Of a stretch of DNA of 64,000 bases, positions 8,944 to 18,034 are shown piece after piece (the stretch's first letter is position 1; the number at the start of each line of letters is the position of its first letter). Below the pieces are notes generated by a model that made no database searches, was not told the DNA's origin, and was given only the letters and a program-made list of their open reading frames with translations. The DNA comes from Helicobacter pylori. GTDB lineage: Bacteria > Campylobacterota > Campylobacteria > Campylobacterales > Helicobacteraceae. Both the position numbers and the translations under genes were made by a program. The DNA lies in the NCBI RefSeq assembly GCF_030062585.1, contig NZ_CP071935.1, forward strand, positions 186,001 to 250,000. Reading direction: 5' to 3'.

Positions 8944-9804
8944 CTATTTTTCAGACTTACTAGAGTCGCTAATTTGCTTTTCAAACTCTTGTTGCAAGGC
9001 TTGTTGTTGTTTTTCTTTCTTTGAAAGGCGGCGTTTTTTCTTAGGTTTTTTCTCTTTTTTTGAAGAAGTCTCTGGCTCTTTTGAAGCTGTTTCTTTGAGT
9101 GCGTTAGCATTAGTCGTAGAATCTAGATCCGAATTAGAAGCGTTCTGTGTTCTCTTAGAAGAGCTTATAAATTCAGGGCTATCAGTATGGTTTTGAAGCT
9201 CCCCACTGCTCCTCTTTTGAAACGCTGCTTTAGTGTCTTTCTCAGCTTGATCTTCCATTTTTTTAAGAGTGACTGCATCCAGTTTTCTAGCCTTTTCTTT
9301 TTGGCTTACTCTAACCATGCTGATCAAGTATTTGATATACCCATCATACATATCCCCAAACTGCTCATGCAAAGCCCCAAAATCCGAGCCTTTGTAAAGC
9401 CAGTTGAACAAAGGGAGTGAAAGCTCTGTCCCTAAGTCTTTAAGCACATGTTTATAAAATTTCTCCCTGTCATTCACCACAAAAGAAACCTTGCCATCTT
9501 TATGCTCATAATAACAAATCTTTTGATCCACACAACTTTCCAAACTCCCCTTAAAGAAAGCTCCAAAAGCGGATAAGTCGCCCTTACTCATCTTGGTTTC
9601 AGAATACTGGTTAAAATTCTTCACGCGCTCTTTTTCCAAATTAACCATGCTCTTTAAAACCCTCTTGCGGTCTTTTTTCACATTCCCTGTGGAGCTTTCA
9701 GAAAACATAACATTGGGATCAACTGTAGTGTTAATAGTGGCAGAATCCGTTTCTGCTCTCAACAAAAAAGTCGTAGCCGCTAAAAAAAATAAAATCCGTT
9801 TCAC
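8944..9804 (-). CDS. Secreted protein of unknown function (HP0130-like)
   Basis: 286 residues with an N-terminal signal peptide (MKRILFFLAATTFLLRAE, cleavage near residue 17). The middle is a soluble helical region with a Cys pair (CVDQKICYYEH). The last 100 residues are very rich in Lys, Ser and Glu (KKEKKPKKKRRLSKKEKQQ), probably disordered. The start is GTG, chosen for AGGAG six bases upstream (minus strand, 9811-9815). I do not recognise a family beyond H. pylori. Probably periplasmic or surface. Confidence 0.8.
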   Translation of the reverse strand: MKRILFFLAATTFLLRAETDSATINTTVDPNVMFSESSTGNVKKDRKRVLKSMVNLEKERVKNFNQYSETKMSKGDLSAFGAFFKGSLESCVDQKICYYEHKDGKVSFVVNDREKFYKHVLKDLGTELSLPLFNWLYKGSDFGALHEQFGDMYDGYIKYLISMVRVSQKEKARKLDAVTLKKMEDQAEKDTKAAFQKRSSGELQNHTDSPEFISSSKRTQNASNSDLDSTTNANALKETASKEPETSSKKEKKPKKKRRLSKKEKQQQALQQEFEKQISDSSKSEK

Positions 9805-10017
9805 ACCAAACTCCTAATCAATATATAACCGCAACAAAAATAGATACTGTTCTTCATAAAAGCTCCCTTTTGAAATTTTCTTCTATTGATAAAAAACCAC
9901 CTAGAATTCAAGCTGTTTTAACTGTCTTAAAATACAGACTTTCAAAGGGTCTTTACTATTGGGTATGATACTATAAATATCCAAAAAATACAAACACTCC
10001 AAAAACTTTAACTCTAA

Positions 10018-10110
10018 AAAATTGGCATGCCCTTCACAGCTAAAGGGTTTTAAGAGTAGCAAAGCCCACCCACCAGATAGATAGCCTCTATTTTAAGAGT
10101 CAATGCCCAA
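10018..10110 (-). ncRNA. Candidate small RNA in the HP0130-HP0129 gap
   Basis: The 420-base gap 9805-10224 has no ORF. On the minus strand TATAAT (10122-10117) would start a transcript near 10110. A CCCTT/AAGGG hairpin (10047-10030) and then a run of six U (10021-10016) would end it after about 90 bases. The U run is eight bases past the stem, which makes the terminator weak. A separate GC-rich inverted structure (CGCC/GGCG and CCCC/GGGG arms) lies at about 10134-10187. Prediction only. Confidence 0.3.
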
Positions 10111-10224
10111 ACGCCATGACAATTATAACACGAAAACGCCCTAATCCCCACAGCCAAAAGCTAGGGGCTTATGGCGTGGTTTTACAAAAATCAAAAAAAA
10201 TTAGCACACCCTAAGCGCTAATGC

Positions 10225-10659
10225 TTATGATGGCTTGGTTTTTTCCCTTTTTTTCCCTTTTTTTCCCTTTTTTTCATGATCATGAAAAGGGCCTTCACAT
10301 GCACAATCATGCAAATCTAGCCCCTCTTCACGATATTCTTTCATGGTCATTGTTTTCTTTTTGTTAGCAATCGCTTCAAGAATTTCTTTTTTACGCTTGT
10401 TGCGATCTTCTTGGCTTAAAGAAGCTAAATTCTTATCCATCGCTTTCTTAAAATCCGCTTTATAATTTTTACGATCTTCTTCTTTCATCACCGCTAATCG
10501 CTTATTGATTTCTGCGCGAAACTCTGGAACTTCGCTAGGAGCGACTTTCCCTGCTTGCTCCAATAGTTGCTTATCATTCATGCTCTTAAAATCACTCGCA
10601 TTCAAAAAAAGCCCAAAAAAAGTCCCTGTAAATAATAAAGAAAACGCCAATTTTTTCAT
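10225..10659 (-). CDS. Secreted DUF1104-like protein (HP0129-like)
   Basis: 144 residues from the ATG at 10659, chosen over an in-frame TTG at 10677 because GGGAG lies just upstream and the signal peptide (MKKLAFSLLFTGTFFGLFLNAS) then starts at residue 1. The body is a charged helical domain with EVPEFRAEINKRLAVM and a DRKNYKADF repeat-like pattern, as in the small Helicobacter/Campylobacter DUF1104 proteins. The end is HDCACEGPFHDHEKK followed by GKKGKKREK, encoded by a 10-base tandem repeat. Possible metal-binding tail; function unknown. Confidence 0.8.
   Translation of the reverse strand: MKKLAFSLLFTGTFFGLFLNASDFKSMNDKQLLEQAGKVAPSEVPEFRAEINKRLAVMKEEDRKNYKADFKKAMDKNLASLSQEDRNKRKKEILEAIANKKKTMTMKEYREEGLDLHDCACEGPFHDHEKKGKKGKKREKTKPS
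10241..10270. repeat. 10-base tandem repeat inside the HP0129-like C-terminus
   Basis: Three perfect copies of TTTTCCCTTT plus a partial fourth, inside the last codons of the leftward gene. Ten is not a multiple of three, so loss or gain of one unit changes the frame of the final Lys-rich tail only. Confidence 0.8.
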
Positions 10660-11012
10660 CAAATGCTCCCAATTCAAAAATAAAAAATGAATTCTATCAT
10701 CTGATTGATTAAAGATAACTTATAGTGCTTTAATAGCCAATTGATTTTTAGATTTTATGATCAGCACTCCATTAAAACAGCTAACCTATATTCCCTATCA
10801 TTATTTTCAAAAATAATCAATTTATTTTTGATTTTTCAAAGAATTGTTTGTGTGCTGTTGTTGGTAAGTTCAATTGCTTGTAAGGATTGTGCTTTAATTT
10901 TTAGCAAGTAGCCGTATTGATTTTTTAAAGCCTTTGATACAAGAAAATCATAAAAGGCTATAAAGAGCAAAAGCCCTTTTCTATGCCCCCATAAGATTAA
11001 CCCTAAAACACC

Positions 11013-11873
11013 TTAAAAGCTTACAATGTAACGCCAATAAAAGGCATAGGGGCGGTGAAAGGTGAATCTATAAGTAGTCCCTTCAGGCACATTATCCGCA
11101 CTAGCGGTGTAGTAATTGTTGCGGATGGTTTGGATTTTCAAGCCAATTTCAAAACCTTGGTGTTTCGTGCCTAAACGAATCCCTCCATTCACTAAGACCT
11201 GGAAATTTGAAGGGTGGAAACTCCCTCTGTATTCATCAGCCAAGTCCTTGAAATAATAGTTTGTTGGACCCCAAGAGGTGCCACCAATCGCAACGCCTAA
11301 GAAAAACCCAAAATGCAAGTTCTCACGATTGAAAATAGCCGGGTTAAACAACACATCTGTGCCAGCCCCATAGCCAAACATGAAACTTTGAGAACCCTTG
11401 CGAGCGTCTCTCATGCCATAATCATTATAAGTGTAATACTTATAATAAGAGCTTGCAAAATCAAAGAATCCGTAATAACGCATTCCAAATTGCGGGGATT
11501 TCTTAAAAAAATGCTTATACCCTACAACAAACCCAAAACCATTGATAGCGTATTGTTGGTTGCTTAAGCCCTTATACCCACGAGTCCCTAGAGCGCCATG
11601 GGTAAGCCCTCCTGTGGGGTTTGACGCTGTGGGCATGTTAGGCGTATTAGAGCCATAAGCCCCACTTTGATTACCATTACAATTCCCATGGGAACAATTT
11701 TGAGCGGTAGTGCTGAGCATACCTAACTGGTAATCAATCCCTATAAAAGCAGCATTTCTTTCACCTTTTTTGGTAGGGCTAGTCTTAATAGCTTTTTCTT
11801 GCTTAGGGGTCTCTGCTGACAACAAGCTTGTCATTGCTAGAGAGATAGCACCTACTATAACAGATTTCTTCAT
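11013..11873 (-). CDS. horB: Outer membrane protein HorB
   Basis: 286 residues with a signal peptide (MKKSVIVGAISLAMTSLLSAE) and alternating aromatic strands ending in YAFYWRYIVSF; the C-terminal Phe is the outer-membrane beta-barrel signal. The GFGFVVGYKHFF strand is typical of the Hop/Hor family. It has a short Cys pair (CSHGNC) in an N-terminal loop. AAGGAAGGAA lies before the ATG. Matches HP0127 (Omp4/HorB), a reported adhesion factor. The 330-base gap 10680-11012 downstream has no convincing gene. Confidence 0.88.
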   Translation of the reverse strand: MKKSVIVGAISLAMTSLLSAETPKQEKAIKTSPTKKGERNAAFIGIDYQLGMLSTTAQNCSHGNCNGNQSGAYGSNTPNMPTASNPTGGLTHGALGTRGYKGLSNQQYAINGFGFVVGYKHFFKKSPQFGMRYYGFFDFASSYYKYYTYNDYGMRDARKGSQSFMFGYGAGTDVLFNPAIFNRENLHFGFFLGVAIGGTSWGPTNYYFKDLADEYRGSFHPSNFQVLVNGGIRLGTKHQGFEIGLKIQTIRNNYYTASADNVPEGTTYRFTFHRPYAFYWRYIVSF

Positions 11874-11919
11874 GTATTCCTTCCTTCTACATTTTCTCTA
11901 TTTGAGTTCTAAATGCTAC

Positions 11920-11930
11920 ATTCTACTATA
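11920..11930 (-). promoter_or_regulatory. -10 region for horB
   Basis: Minus-strand TATAGTAGAAT holds two overlapping -10-like hexamers (TATAGT, TAGAAT), about 50 bases before the start codon. No homopolymer tract is present, so no slippage control is apparent here. Confidence 0.45.
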
Positions 11931-11993
11931 AAATTGCTTTCTTTTTGATTAAATATAGCGATTGAATGAGAATAAATTGAAACAAAAATCAAT

Positions 11994-12023
11994 TTTAGGA
12001 ACTTTTTAGTAAAAATTCCTAAA
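11994..12023 (-). terminator. Hairpin downstream of rplT
   Basis: TTTAGGAA and TTCCTAAA arms, extended by TTTTT/AAAAA, form a long stem. On the minus strand it is followed by ATTGATTTTTG. It probably ends the thrS-infC-rpmI-rplT transcript ahead of the horB promoter. Confidence 0.55.
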
Positions 12024-12073
12024 TCCTCTCACCTTTTTTAGGCTAAAACTAAAACCTTAACAGCCAATAGAGG

Positions 12074-12424
12074 TTAAAGATGCTCTTTCACGCTCTCTAA
12101 CACGCTCTTAAAGGCTTGCATGTCGTTCATCGCCATGTCTGCTAAAACCTTGCGGTCTAATTCAATGTTAGCCACTTTTAAAGCATGCATGAAGCACGAA
12201 TAACTTGTATTGTGCATCCTGCAAGCCGCATTGATCCTTACCACCCACAAACTCCTGAACTCTCTTTTCTTTTGTTTGCGATCCCTAAAGGCATAATACA
12301 TGCTCCTTTCAAGCTGTTCTTTAGCCTTTCTAAAATGCTTTCTTCTGCCACTATAAAACCCTCTAGCGAGTTTTAAGACTTTTTTATGGCGTCTTCTGCG
12401 CACAACGCCTGTTTTAACTCTCAT
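12074..12424 (-). CDS. rplT: Ribosomal protein bL20
   Basis: 116 residues, full length. Basic N-terminus ([30 protein letters not shown]) and the family core [23 protein letters not shown]. It binds 23S rRNA and is needed for 50S assembly. Last gene of the leftward thrS-infC-rpmI-rplT operon. Matches HP0126. Confidence 0.97.
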   Translation of the reverse strand: MRVKTGVVRRRRHKKVLKLARGFYSGRRKHFRKAKEQLERSMYYAFRDRKQKKREFRSLWVVRINAACRMHNTSYSCFMHALKVANIELDRKVLADMAMNDMQAFKSVLESVKEHL

Positions 12425-12518
12425 TTCTTTACCTTTCTTTTTAAAATATTTTTAGGTGCGTTTTTCAAACGACTTTCCCTTAAATAAGGGGATTAACTCC
12501 ACTTCCTAATGAGCATTC

Positions 12519-12713
12519 CTAAGCCCTGCAAAGCAACGACATGACAGAATGCGCGTTAGTGTGATGCACATGTTTTGGCGCGTTTAAATTGGCTTTACGC
12601 TTGGGGCTTTTTTTAGTCAAAATATGGCTTTTAAAAGCGCTGCCACGCTTAATCAAGTTTTTTTTGACTTTGAAACGCTTAGACGCGCCACGATTAGTCT
12701 TCATTTTTGGCAT
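12519..12713 (-). CDS. rpmI: Ribosomal protein bL35
   Basis: 64 residues, begins [18 protein letters not shown], diagnostic of bL35. Its ribosome site (GGAG) and first codons lie within the last 20 bases of infC, so translation is likely coupled. Matches HP0125. Confidence 0.97.
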
Positions 12714-13305
12714 GATTTTCTCCTTTCATAAGGTTAATACGATTAAAAGGCGGGTTATTTTCTTTGGTTTTCTTTTCGTTTTTGGGAGCTTCTTTAGCCT
12801 TAGGCACAAACATCCATGAAACAAAACGCCCCTCGGTTTTTGGCTCTTTTTCAGGGTTGGCTAAATCTTGCATCATCGTTTGGACTCTAAAAAGCACATC
12901 AAGCCCGGCTTTTGAATTTTGACTCTCCCTACCCTTTAAAACCACTTTGAATTTGACATGTTTGTTGGCTTCAATAAATTCCCTCGCATGCTTGACTTTA
13001 TAGTTAATATCGTTTTGCGCGATCTGAGTGGAAAGCTTGATCTCTTTGATTTCAATTTGCTTTTGCTTTTTCTTGGCTTCCTTGATTTTCTTTTCATTTT
13101 GGTAGCGGAATTTATTATAATCCATCACCTTACACACGGGAGGTTTCGCGCTCGCTGAAATCAAAACCAAATCCAAACCTAAATTTTGAGCGATATTGAG
13201 CGCTTCTTTGGAAGAAATGATCCCATACACTTCGCCATTATCGCCCACGCAACGCACTTCTTTAAAATTAATGTCTCCGTTTAACAACGCTTCGTTTCTA
13301 CTCAA
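12694..13305 (-). CDS. infC: Translation initiation factor IF-3
   Basis: 203 residues. N-terminal domain [28 protein letters not shown], linker [19 protein letters not shown]-terminal domain with [13 protein letters not shown]. The only upstream-consistent start is TTG, overlapping the thrS stop by four bases (TTGA). A non-AUG start on infC recalls the autoregulated AUU of other bacteria. It is somewhat longer than E. coli IF-3 at the C-terminus. Matches HP0124. Confidence 0.95.
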
Positions 13306-15140
13306 AAACTAACCTCTTGCATCTTGGATTCAACCATGTTTAAAAACTCCTTTAAGGGCATTTTATATTGAGCTTGTTTTTCTCTGTCTCTAATGGATAG
13401 AATTTCGGTCTCCACCTCTTCATTCCCTAACACTAAAATCATAGGGATTTTTTGCTTTTCGGCTAAGCGCACCTTTTTATTCAAGCTGTCGTTTTTATCC
13501 AACACTTCTACAAAAATATCGCGCTTTTTTAGCGCCTCTTTTAATTTCAAAGCAAAAACATGATGCTCTTCATTAATAGGAATGAGAGCGATTTGAGTGG
13601 GCGCGACAAAGAAAGGGAAATTCCCTCCAAAATGTTCGCTCAAAATCGCAATAAACCTTTCAAACGAGCCTAAAATCGCTCTGTGGATCATCACCGGCTG
13701 TTCAGCGTGATTGTGTTCATTAGTGAAAGCGAGCTTGAAGCGTTCAGGCAAATTCATATCCACTTGAATCGTGCCGCACTGCCACTTACGCTTCAAAGCG
13801 TCAGTGATTTTAATGTCAATCTTAGGCCCATAGAAAGCCCCTCCCCCCTCATCAATCTTATAATTAATGTGGTGTTCTTTTAGAGCTTCTTTTAAAGCGT
13901 TAGTGGCCTTTTCCCAAACTTTATCATCGCCTATGGATTTAGCCGGCCTTGTGGATAATTCCATTTCATAGCTAAAATCAAACGCTTGCATAATCTTATG
14001 CGTGAAATCTAAAATCGCACTCACTTCGCTTTGGATCTGTTCAAAAGAGCAAAAAATATGTGCATCGTCTTGGGTAAATTCCCTAACCCTTAAAAGCCCA
14101 TGCAACACGCCGCTTTTTTCATGCCGATGCACCACGCCGTATTCATAAAACCTTAAAGGCAAATCTCTATAGCTGTGTAAAGCGCTTTGATAAACTTTAA
14201 TATGCCCCACGCAGTTCATGGGCTTTATGCCGTATTCTTGCTCATCAATCGTGGTGAAATACATGTTTTCTTTATAATTGTCATAATGCCCGCTGATTTT
14301 CCACACATCGCTCTTTAAAATCTCAGGGCCTTTGACCGGCTCATAGCCTCTTAAAAGTAACGCTTTGCTCAATAAATCTTCAATGCGCTTCCTAAGCCTT
14401 GCCCCTTTAGGCAGCCATAAAGGTAAGCCTGCCCCTATCTCATCATCAAAGCTAAAAAGCCCTAGCTCCACGCCTAACTTTCTGTGATCCCGTTTTTTCG
14501 CTTCTTCTATTTGGAAAAGATAGTCTTTTAAGCCCTCTTTGGTGGCAAAAGCGATGCCATAGATTCTAATGAGCATTTCATTGTTTTCATCGCCGCCCAA
14601 ATAAGCCCCAGCCAGTTTAGTGAGCTTGAAATGGTTTAAAAAACGGGTGTTTGGGAGATGCGGCCCCTTACACAAATCTTCAAACTCGCCTTGTTGATAC
14701 ACGCCAAATATATCGCCACTGATTTTACTCATCACCGCATGCTTTAATTCATCGCCCTTAAAACGCTCCAAAGCTTGCTCTCTGGTTAAAGTCTCTTTAG
14801 TGATAGCGAGCTTTGACTTCGCAAACTCTTTCATTTTCGCTTCAATTTTAGGCAAATCCTCTTCGCTGATTTTTGAAGAAGTCTTAAAATCGTAATAAAA
14901 CCCCTCTTCTACCACAGGGCCTACAAAAAATTTCGCGTCCGGATAAAGGGCTTTCAAGCTTTGCGCGAGCAAATGCGCGCATGAATGCCTGATCACCTCT
15001 AAAGCCAAAGGCGAATCATCAAAATATATCGGCTCACTCCCTTTTAACGCTTTAATCCCATCGCTCAGCCCTAAGACTTTCGCACTCTCTAAATCTATTA
15101 TTTGCTCGTCTTTATAAACAGCAATCAGTTCCGCACTCAT
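13302..15140 (-). CDS. thrS: Threonyl-tRNA synthetase
   Basis: 612 residues. The editing domain has [11 protein letters not shown] (HxxxH) and the class II core has [24 protein letters not shown] (motif 2) and [11 protein letters not shown] (motif 3), followed by the anticodon-binding domain. It is shorter than the E. coli enzyme because the N-terminal TGS region is reduced. It overlaps infC by four bases. Probably expressed from the promoter at 15354-15359 together with the small lipoprotein gene. Matches HP0123. Confidence 0.97.
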   Translation of the reverse strand: MSAELIAVYKDEQIIDLESAKVLGLSDGIKALKGSEPIYFDDSPLALEVIRHSCAHLLAQSLKALYPDAKFFVGPVVEEGFYYDFKTSSKISEEDLPKIEAKMKEFAKSKLAITKETLTREQALERFKGDELKHAVMSKISGDIFGVYQQGEFEDLCKGPHLPNTRFLNHFKLTKLAGAYLGGDENNEMLIRIYGIAFATKEGLKDYLFQIEEAKKRDHRKLGVELGLFSFDDEIGAGLPLWLPKGARLRKRIEDLLSKALLLRGYEPVKGPEILKSDVWKISGHYDNYKENMYFTTIDEQEYGIKPMNCVGHIKVYQSALHSYRDLPLRFYEYGVVHRHEKSGVLHGLLRVREFTQDDAHIFCSFEQIQSEVSAILDFTHKIMQAFDFSYEMELSTRPAKSIGDDKVWEKATNALKEALKEHHINYKIDEGGGAFYGPKIDIKITDALKRKWQCGTIQVDMNLPERFKLAFTNEHNHAEQPVMIHRAILGSFERFIAILSEHFGGNFPFFVAPTQIALIPINEEHHVFALKLKEALKKRDIFVEVLDKNDSLNKKVRLAEKQKIPMILVLGNEEVETEILSIRDREKQAQYKMPLKEFLNMVESKMQEVSF

Positions 15141-15180
15141 TCTTTAAAACTTATGTTTCCTTTCTTATAAACCTTAAAAT

Positions 15181-15312
15181 TTAGCAATCTTTTGATCCAA
15201 ACCCGCATTGCACTTGCGAATCCACTTTCTCAGCTTTAGGGTCGCTCATAGGCTTTAAACACGCTTGTAAAAATACCATACAAAACAAATTCAATAGCAA
15301 CCGCCTATACAA
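15181..15312 (-). CDS. Small lipoprotein, 43 residues, at the head of the thrS operon
   Basis: Minus-strand ORF with TTG start after AAAGGGTGG (plus 15315-15323). The peptide begins MYRRLLLNLFCMVFLQACLK: a basic N-terminus, a hydrophobic core, and lipobox LQAC with the lipidated Cys at residue 18. It ends VQCGFGSKDC, a Cys pair that could be oxidised in the periplasm. It lies 40 bases upstream of thrS on the same strand. Corresponds to HP0122 by position. Role unknown. Confidence 0.65.
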   Translation of the reverse strand: MYRRLLLNLFCMVFLQACLKPMSDPKAEKVDSQVQCGFGSKDC

Positions 15313-15353
15313 AACCACCCTTTCTGTATTCAAAAATACCTAACTAATCGCCT

Positions 15354-15359
15354 ATTATA
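15354..15359 (-). promoter_or_regulatory. -10 box for the HP0122-thrS-infC-rpmI-rplT operon
   Basis: Minus-strand TGTATAATAGG, about 42 bases before the lipoprotein start. It is the only strong -10 between ppsA and thrS on this strand. Confidence 0.65.
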
Positions 15360-15498
15360 CAATAAAATCATAAATCAAAAAGAATACACCCCTATTAGCA
15401 AGCTTAGAATACAAACTGGCTAAAACTAAAGCTCTATCATGCTATCATTATTATATTTTATGTTTTAAGAGACTTAATGATCATTTTAAGGGAGTTTT

Positions 15499-17937
15499 GT
15501 GCGATATATCAAGTTTTTCAAAGAGTTGAACAATAAGAATGTGAATCTGGTTGGGGGCAAGAACGCTAGCATTGGCGAGATGTTTCAAGAACTAGTGCCA
15601 ATTGGGATTAAAGTGCCTGATGGCTTTGCGATCACGAGCGAAGCGTATTGGTATCTTTTAGAGCAAGGGGGGGCTAAACAAAAAATCATAGAGCTTTTAG
15701 AAAATGTTGATGCCACCGAAATTGATGTGTTAAAAATCCGCTCCAAACAAATCAGAGAGCTTATTTTTGGCACGCCTTTTCCTAGCGATTTAAGAGATGA
15801 GATTTTTCAAGCTTATGAGATTTTAAGCCAGCAATACAACATGAAAGAAGCCGATGTGGCTGTAAGGAGTTCCGCTACTGCAGAAGACTTGCCGGACGCT
15901 TCTTTTGCCGGGCAGCAAGACACTTATTTAAACATTAAGGGTAAAACAGAATTGATCCACTATATCAAATCCTGTTTAGCGTCGCTTTTTACCGACAGAG
16001 CGATTAGCTATAGGGCGAGTCGTGGGTTTGATCATTTAAAAGTCGCCTTGAGTGTGGGGGTGCAAAAAATGGTGCGAGCGGATAAAGGCAGTGCGGGCGT
16101 GATGTTTTCTATTGACACCGAAACCGGTTTTAAAGACGCGGTGTTTATCACTTCAGCGTGGGGGTTAGGCGAAAATGTGGTGGGCGGCACGATAAACCCT
16201 GATGAATTTTATGTGTTTAAGCCCACTTTAGAGCAAAACAAACGCCCCATTATCAAACGCCAGCTCGGCAATAAAACGCAAAAAATGGTCTATGCCCCAA
16301 GGGGTAGCGAACACCCCACCAGAAACATTAAAACCACCAAAAAAGAATGGCAATCCTTTTCATTGAGCGATGAAGACGTGCTGATTTTAGCCAAATACGC
16401 CATTGAAATTGAAAAACACTACTCTAAAGAAGCCAAACAATACCGCCCTATGGATATAGAATGGGCTAAAGATGGCGAGAGTGGGGAGATCTTTATCGTT
16501 CAAGCACGCCCAGAAACCGTTCAAAGCCAAAAAAGTAAAGAAGAAAGTCAAGTCTTTGAAAAATTCAAATTCAAAAACCCTAACGAAAAAAAAGAGATTA
16601 TCTTACAAGGCAGAGCGATTGGGAGTAAAATCGGCTCAGGGAAAGTGCGTATCATCAATGATTTGGAGCATATGAATTCTTTTAAAGAGGGCGAAATTTT
16701 AGTTACGGATAACACCGACCCAGACTGGGAGCCTTGCATGAAAAAAGCGAGCGCGGTTATCACTAATCGTGGGGGGCGCACTTGCCATGCCGCTATTGTG
16801 GCTAGAGAAATTGGCGTGCCAGCCATTGTTGGGGTGAGCGGGGCGACCGATAGCCTTTATACCGGCATGGAAATCACGGTTTCTTGCGCTGAGGGCGAAG
16901 AGGGCTATGTGTATGCAGGCATTTATGAGCATGAAATTGAAAGGGTGGAGCTTTCTAACATGCAAGAAACGCAAACAAAAATTTACATTAACATTGGAAA
17001 CCCTGAAAAAGCCTTTAGCTTTTCTCAGCTCCCTAATCACGGCGTAGGGCTGGCCAGAATGGAAATGATTATTTTAAATCAAATCAAAGCCCACCCCTTA
17101 GCTTTAGTGGATTTGCACCACAAAAAAAGCGTGAAAGAAAAAAATGAAATTGAAAACCTCATGGCAGGCTATGCTAACCCTAAAGATTTTTTTGTGAAAA
17201 AAATCGCTGAAGGCATTGGCATGATCAGCGCGGCGTTTTACCCTAAACCTGTGATTGTAAGGACTAGCGATTTCAAATCCAACGAATACATGCGCATGCT
17301 TGGCGGCTCTAGCTATGAACCCAATGAAGAAAACCCCATGCTTGGATATAGAGGGGCTAGTCGGTATTATTCAGAAAGCTATAATGAAGCGTTTTCATGG
17401 GAGTGCGAAGCCTTAGCGTTGGTGAGGGAAGAAATGGGATTAACCAACATGAAAGTGATGATCCCTTTTTTACGCACCATTGAAGAGGGTAAAAAAGTCC
17501 TAGAGATCTTAAGAAAAAACAATTTAGAATCCGGTAAAAACGGGCTTGAAATTTATATCATGTGTGAATTGCCGGTGAATGTCATTTTGGCTGATGATTT
17601 CTTAAGCTTGTTTGATGGCTTTTCTATTGGATCAAACGATTTAACCCAGCTCACTTTAGGCGTGGATAGAGACAGCGAGTTAGTTAGCCATGTCTTTGAT
17701 GAAAGGAATGAAGCGATGCTAAAAATGTTTAAAAAAGCGATTGAAGCTTGTAAAAGGCACAACAAATATTGCGGGATTTGCGGGCAAGCCCCAAGCGATT
17801 ACCCTGAAGTGACAGAGTTTTTAGTCAAAGAGGGCATCACTTCCATTTCTTTAAACCCTGATAGCGTAATCCCCACTTGGAACGCCGTAGCCAAGTTAGA
17901 AAAAGAGTTGAAAGACCATGGCTTAACTGCGCCTTGA
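15499..17937 (+). CDS. ppsA: Phosphoenolpyruvate synthase
   Basis: 812 residues, full length. N-terminal ATP-grasp domain ([19 protein letters not shown]), central phosphohistidine domain with [13 protein letters not shown], and C-terminal PEP/pyruvate-binding barrel ending with the [12 protein letters not shown] motif. It makes PEP from pyruvate and ATP, the entry to gluconeogenesis for an organism using lactate, serine and TCA acids. GTG start with AAGGGAG at 15488-15494. Matches HP0121. Confidence 0.96.
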   Translation: MRYIKFFKELNNKNVNLVGGKNASIGEMFQELVPIGIKVPDGFAITSEAYWYLLEQGGAKQKIIELLENVDATEIDVLKIRSKQIRELIFGTPFPSDLRDEIFQAYEILSQQYNMKEADVAVRSSATAEDLPDASFAGQQDTYLNIKGKTELIHYIKSCLASLFTDRAISYRASRGFDHLKVALSVGVQKMVRADKGSAGVMFSIDTETGFKDAVFITSAWGLGENVVGGTINPDEFYVFKPTLEQNKRPIIKRQLGNKTQKMVYAPRGSEHPTRNIKTTKKEWQSFSLSDEDVLILAKYAIEIEKHYSKEAKQYRPMDIEWAKDGESGEIFIVQARPETVQSQKSKEESQVFEKFKFKNPNEKKEIILQGRAIGSKIGSGKVRIINDLEHMNSFKEGEILVTDNTDPDWEPCMKKASAVITNRGGRTCHAAIVAREIGVPAIVGVSGATDSLYTGMEITVSCAEGEEGYVYAGIYEHEIERVELSNMQETQTKIYINIGNPEKAFSFSQLPNHGVGLARMEMIILNQIKAHPLALVDLHHKKSVKEKNEIENLMAGYANPKDFFVKKIAEGIGMISAAFYPKPVIVRTSDFKSNEYMRMLGGSSYEPNEENPMLGYRGASRYYSESYNEAFSWECEALALVREEMGLTNMKVMIPFLRTIEEGKKVLEILRKNNLESGKNGLEIYIMCELPVNVILADDFLSLFDGFSIGSNDLTQLTLGVDRDSELVSHVFDERNEAMLKMFKKAIEACKRHNKYCGICGQAPSDYPEVTEFLVKEGITSISLNPDSVIPTWNAVAKLEKELKDHGLTAP

Positions 17938-17989
17938 TAATAAATGGGTTGATCTAACTTGAGTGGGTTTTTCGTATTAGTTTCCATGG

Positions 17990-17995
17990 TATAAT
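17990..17995 (+). promoter_or_regulatory. Extended -10 box for the first coiled-coil paralogue
   Basis: TGGTATAAT, 39 bases before the ATG at 18035; the TG one base upstream makes it an extended -10. Confidence 0.6.
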
Positions 17996-18034
17996 TTTGA
18001 AAAGTGGGATTGTTTTTTGAAAAAAAGGTTGGTA

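Noticed and set aside
10680-11012. Possible small gene (HP0128 position) between the HP0129-like gene and horB
   Set aside because: Only short ORFs without ribosome sites were found; an AGCCTTT/AAAGGCT hairpin at 10929-10959 is the only structure.
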